64,000 nucleotides of DNA, from NCBI GenBank assembly GCA_038030265.1, contig CM075943.1, positions 1,178,001 to 1,242,000 on the forward strand, read 5' to 3'. Positions 63,060-64,000 of this stretch are shown in pieces. Source of the stretch: Corythucha ciliata. Lineage: Eukaryota > Arthropoda > Insecta > Hemiptera > Tingidae. The notes beneath the pieces were generated by a model. That model was not told the origin of the DNA. It did not search any database and saw only the letters and a program-made list of their open reading frames with translations. The position numbers and the translations under genes are program-made. Within the stretch, counting starts at the first letter, position 1. Every line of letters starts with the position of its first letter.

Positions 63060-64000
63060 TATGAAGGAGACGCAATTGTGTTAGTGTGTATGATTCGTTG
63101 GACCAACAAATTTAAATTTCGAGGCACTTACCTGACGAATACGATCTTTCTTTATTTTATTTATTTTTTTTAGCTAATGTATGTTATTAATTTTTTCTTT
63201 TCTTGGAACCATTTTTTTCAAGAAGAAGCATTCGGATTTTTTCTAAGCCAGTCGAAGCGACTAGCTGAGCAGAAATCCACAATTCGAATGCTCAAACACA
63301 ATGGTCTGAATCAAATCACCATTTTCACTGTGTTAATTATATATATATATATTTCAGAACAATCTTGACGTTGCCGCATCCGTCTTCCATCAAAGAATGG
63401 ACTTCATCGATTAACGCCGATCCAGGATTTTTTAAAGAAGTCTTCGATGCGATCTTGGACTTTCCTGATGAAGACCGGAATTGCACCCTAATTTTAGATG
63501 GTATGGCTATAAGAAAACAGCTTATTTATAATCCTCAAAAAGGTGAATATATGGGTTACTGTGACTACGGTCAATGTGTGAACATGGAAGGTACCGAAAC
63601 TCTGGCCAGAGAAGCTCTAGTATTCATGTTGGTCGCTTTAAATGGAAAATGGAAGTGGCCAATCGGATATTTTTTTCATCATAGTACTAGTGGCAATGTT
63701 CTCGCAGAACTAGTACGAACCGCTCTACTTTTGTGCAAGTCGTCAAGAATTAAAGTGTGGGCGGTCACTAGTGACTGCTACAGCACTAATTTCTCGGCGA
63801 TGCACATTTTGGGTTGTAAAAGTTTCGTTCCGTTCGACGAACTGAAGACGAGCTTCTTGGCCGATAAAGAGAGCGAAGAAGTACACTGGATTCCGGACGC
63901 TGTTCACGCATTGAAATTGGCGAGAAATTCGTTGGCTACTGCGGGGACTATATACCACGAAGGCAACCCTATCAAATGGGCTTATATCGTTGAGCTGCAG

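Larger units (their letters stand above)
60745..64000 (+). pseudogene. Second P-element/THAP9-like transposase gene, with introns, runs off the window
   Basis: Exon 1 (about 60745-60792) begins a THAP finger (CSAYGCTNR, then an in-frame TAG). GT at 60793 and AG at 60860 bound an intron; exon 2 (60861-61110) completes THAP (FPLRNAELLRKW, LCSVHFIEADF, AVPTVFPAFP). A short exon at 61801-61870 and one at about 61938-62315 carry IQTDEKC, a coiled coil and YSDELKKFALTLHYYSSRAYNF, with frameshifts. The last exon starts after TTTCAG at 63357 and reads LPHPSSIKEW, LILDGMAIRK (first catalytic region), VTSDCYSTNFSA and WIPDAVHALKLARN to the window end. It is only distantly similar to 47469-49984. Confidence 0.85.

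Overview
This window is animal, almost certainly arthropod, nuclear DNA, and it is a transposon graveyard. I could not identify a single convincing host gene. The arthropod reading rests on the mix of elements: an R1-like LINE tail, two P-element/THAP9-type transposases with THAP domains and introns, Copia elements with the initiator-Met-type primer site known from Drosophila copia, Ty3/gypsy elements with short LTRs, hAT-like and Harbinger-like non-autonomous elements, and many AT-rich degenerate tandem arrays. Two 500-base assembly gaps lie at 12517-13016 and 51040-51539.

Layout. 1-2.9 kb: unique-looking DNA with one foldback MITE. 2.9-7.5 kb: a composite LTR element in which Copia ends (LTRs, GTTAC target duplication, gag start, RNase H end) enclose a gypsy body lacking its own 5' LTR. 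7.6-12.1 kb: foldback with hammerhead-like cores, degenerate arrays, and a 2.2-kb element packed with CGGTTA/TAACCG words. 14.8-19.8 kb: a young complete-length gypsy (LTRs differ by one base indel) with frameshifts and a stop. 20.6-21.9 kb: unusual tandem hairpins and a GTCTCG array. 22.7-25.9 kb: a Copia with identical LTRs and an internal deletion, sitting in degenerate repeats that continue to about 27.3 kb. 27.8-36.6 kb: a second gypsy (113-bp LTRs, AGGCC duplication) inflated by nested insertions: a 3.1-kb hAT-like element with an 8-bp duplication, several 136-144 bp MITEs with 3-bp duplications, and LINE debris. 36.6-38.8 kb: MITE within MITE. 39.4-42.2 kb: a non-LTR retrotransposon with a C-terminal zinc knuckle and probable restriction-like endonuclease. 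46.3-50.0 kb: a foldback and a P-element transposase pseudogene. 50.6-53.9 kb: two minus-strand LINE tails. 53.9-59.3 kb: an almost full-length APE-type LINE interrupted by the start of an LTR element, creating an in-frame fusion ORF. 60.7-64.0 kb: a second P-element gene with introns, continuing past the window end.

The elements do not cooperate as a pathway; they form a stratified insertion record. The degenerate arrays are the oldest layer, LTR elements landed in them, and small MITEs landed in the LTR elements. Because retroelement reading frames run across the MITE sites, target duplications can be read with unusual certainty. The most novel-looking signal is in the gypsy at 27.8 kb: the sequence where the primer-binding site should be is a perfect 22-nt reverse complement of its own LTR interior, the arrangement expected of a self-primed (Tf1/sushi-like) retrotransposon.
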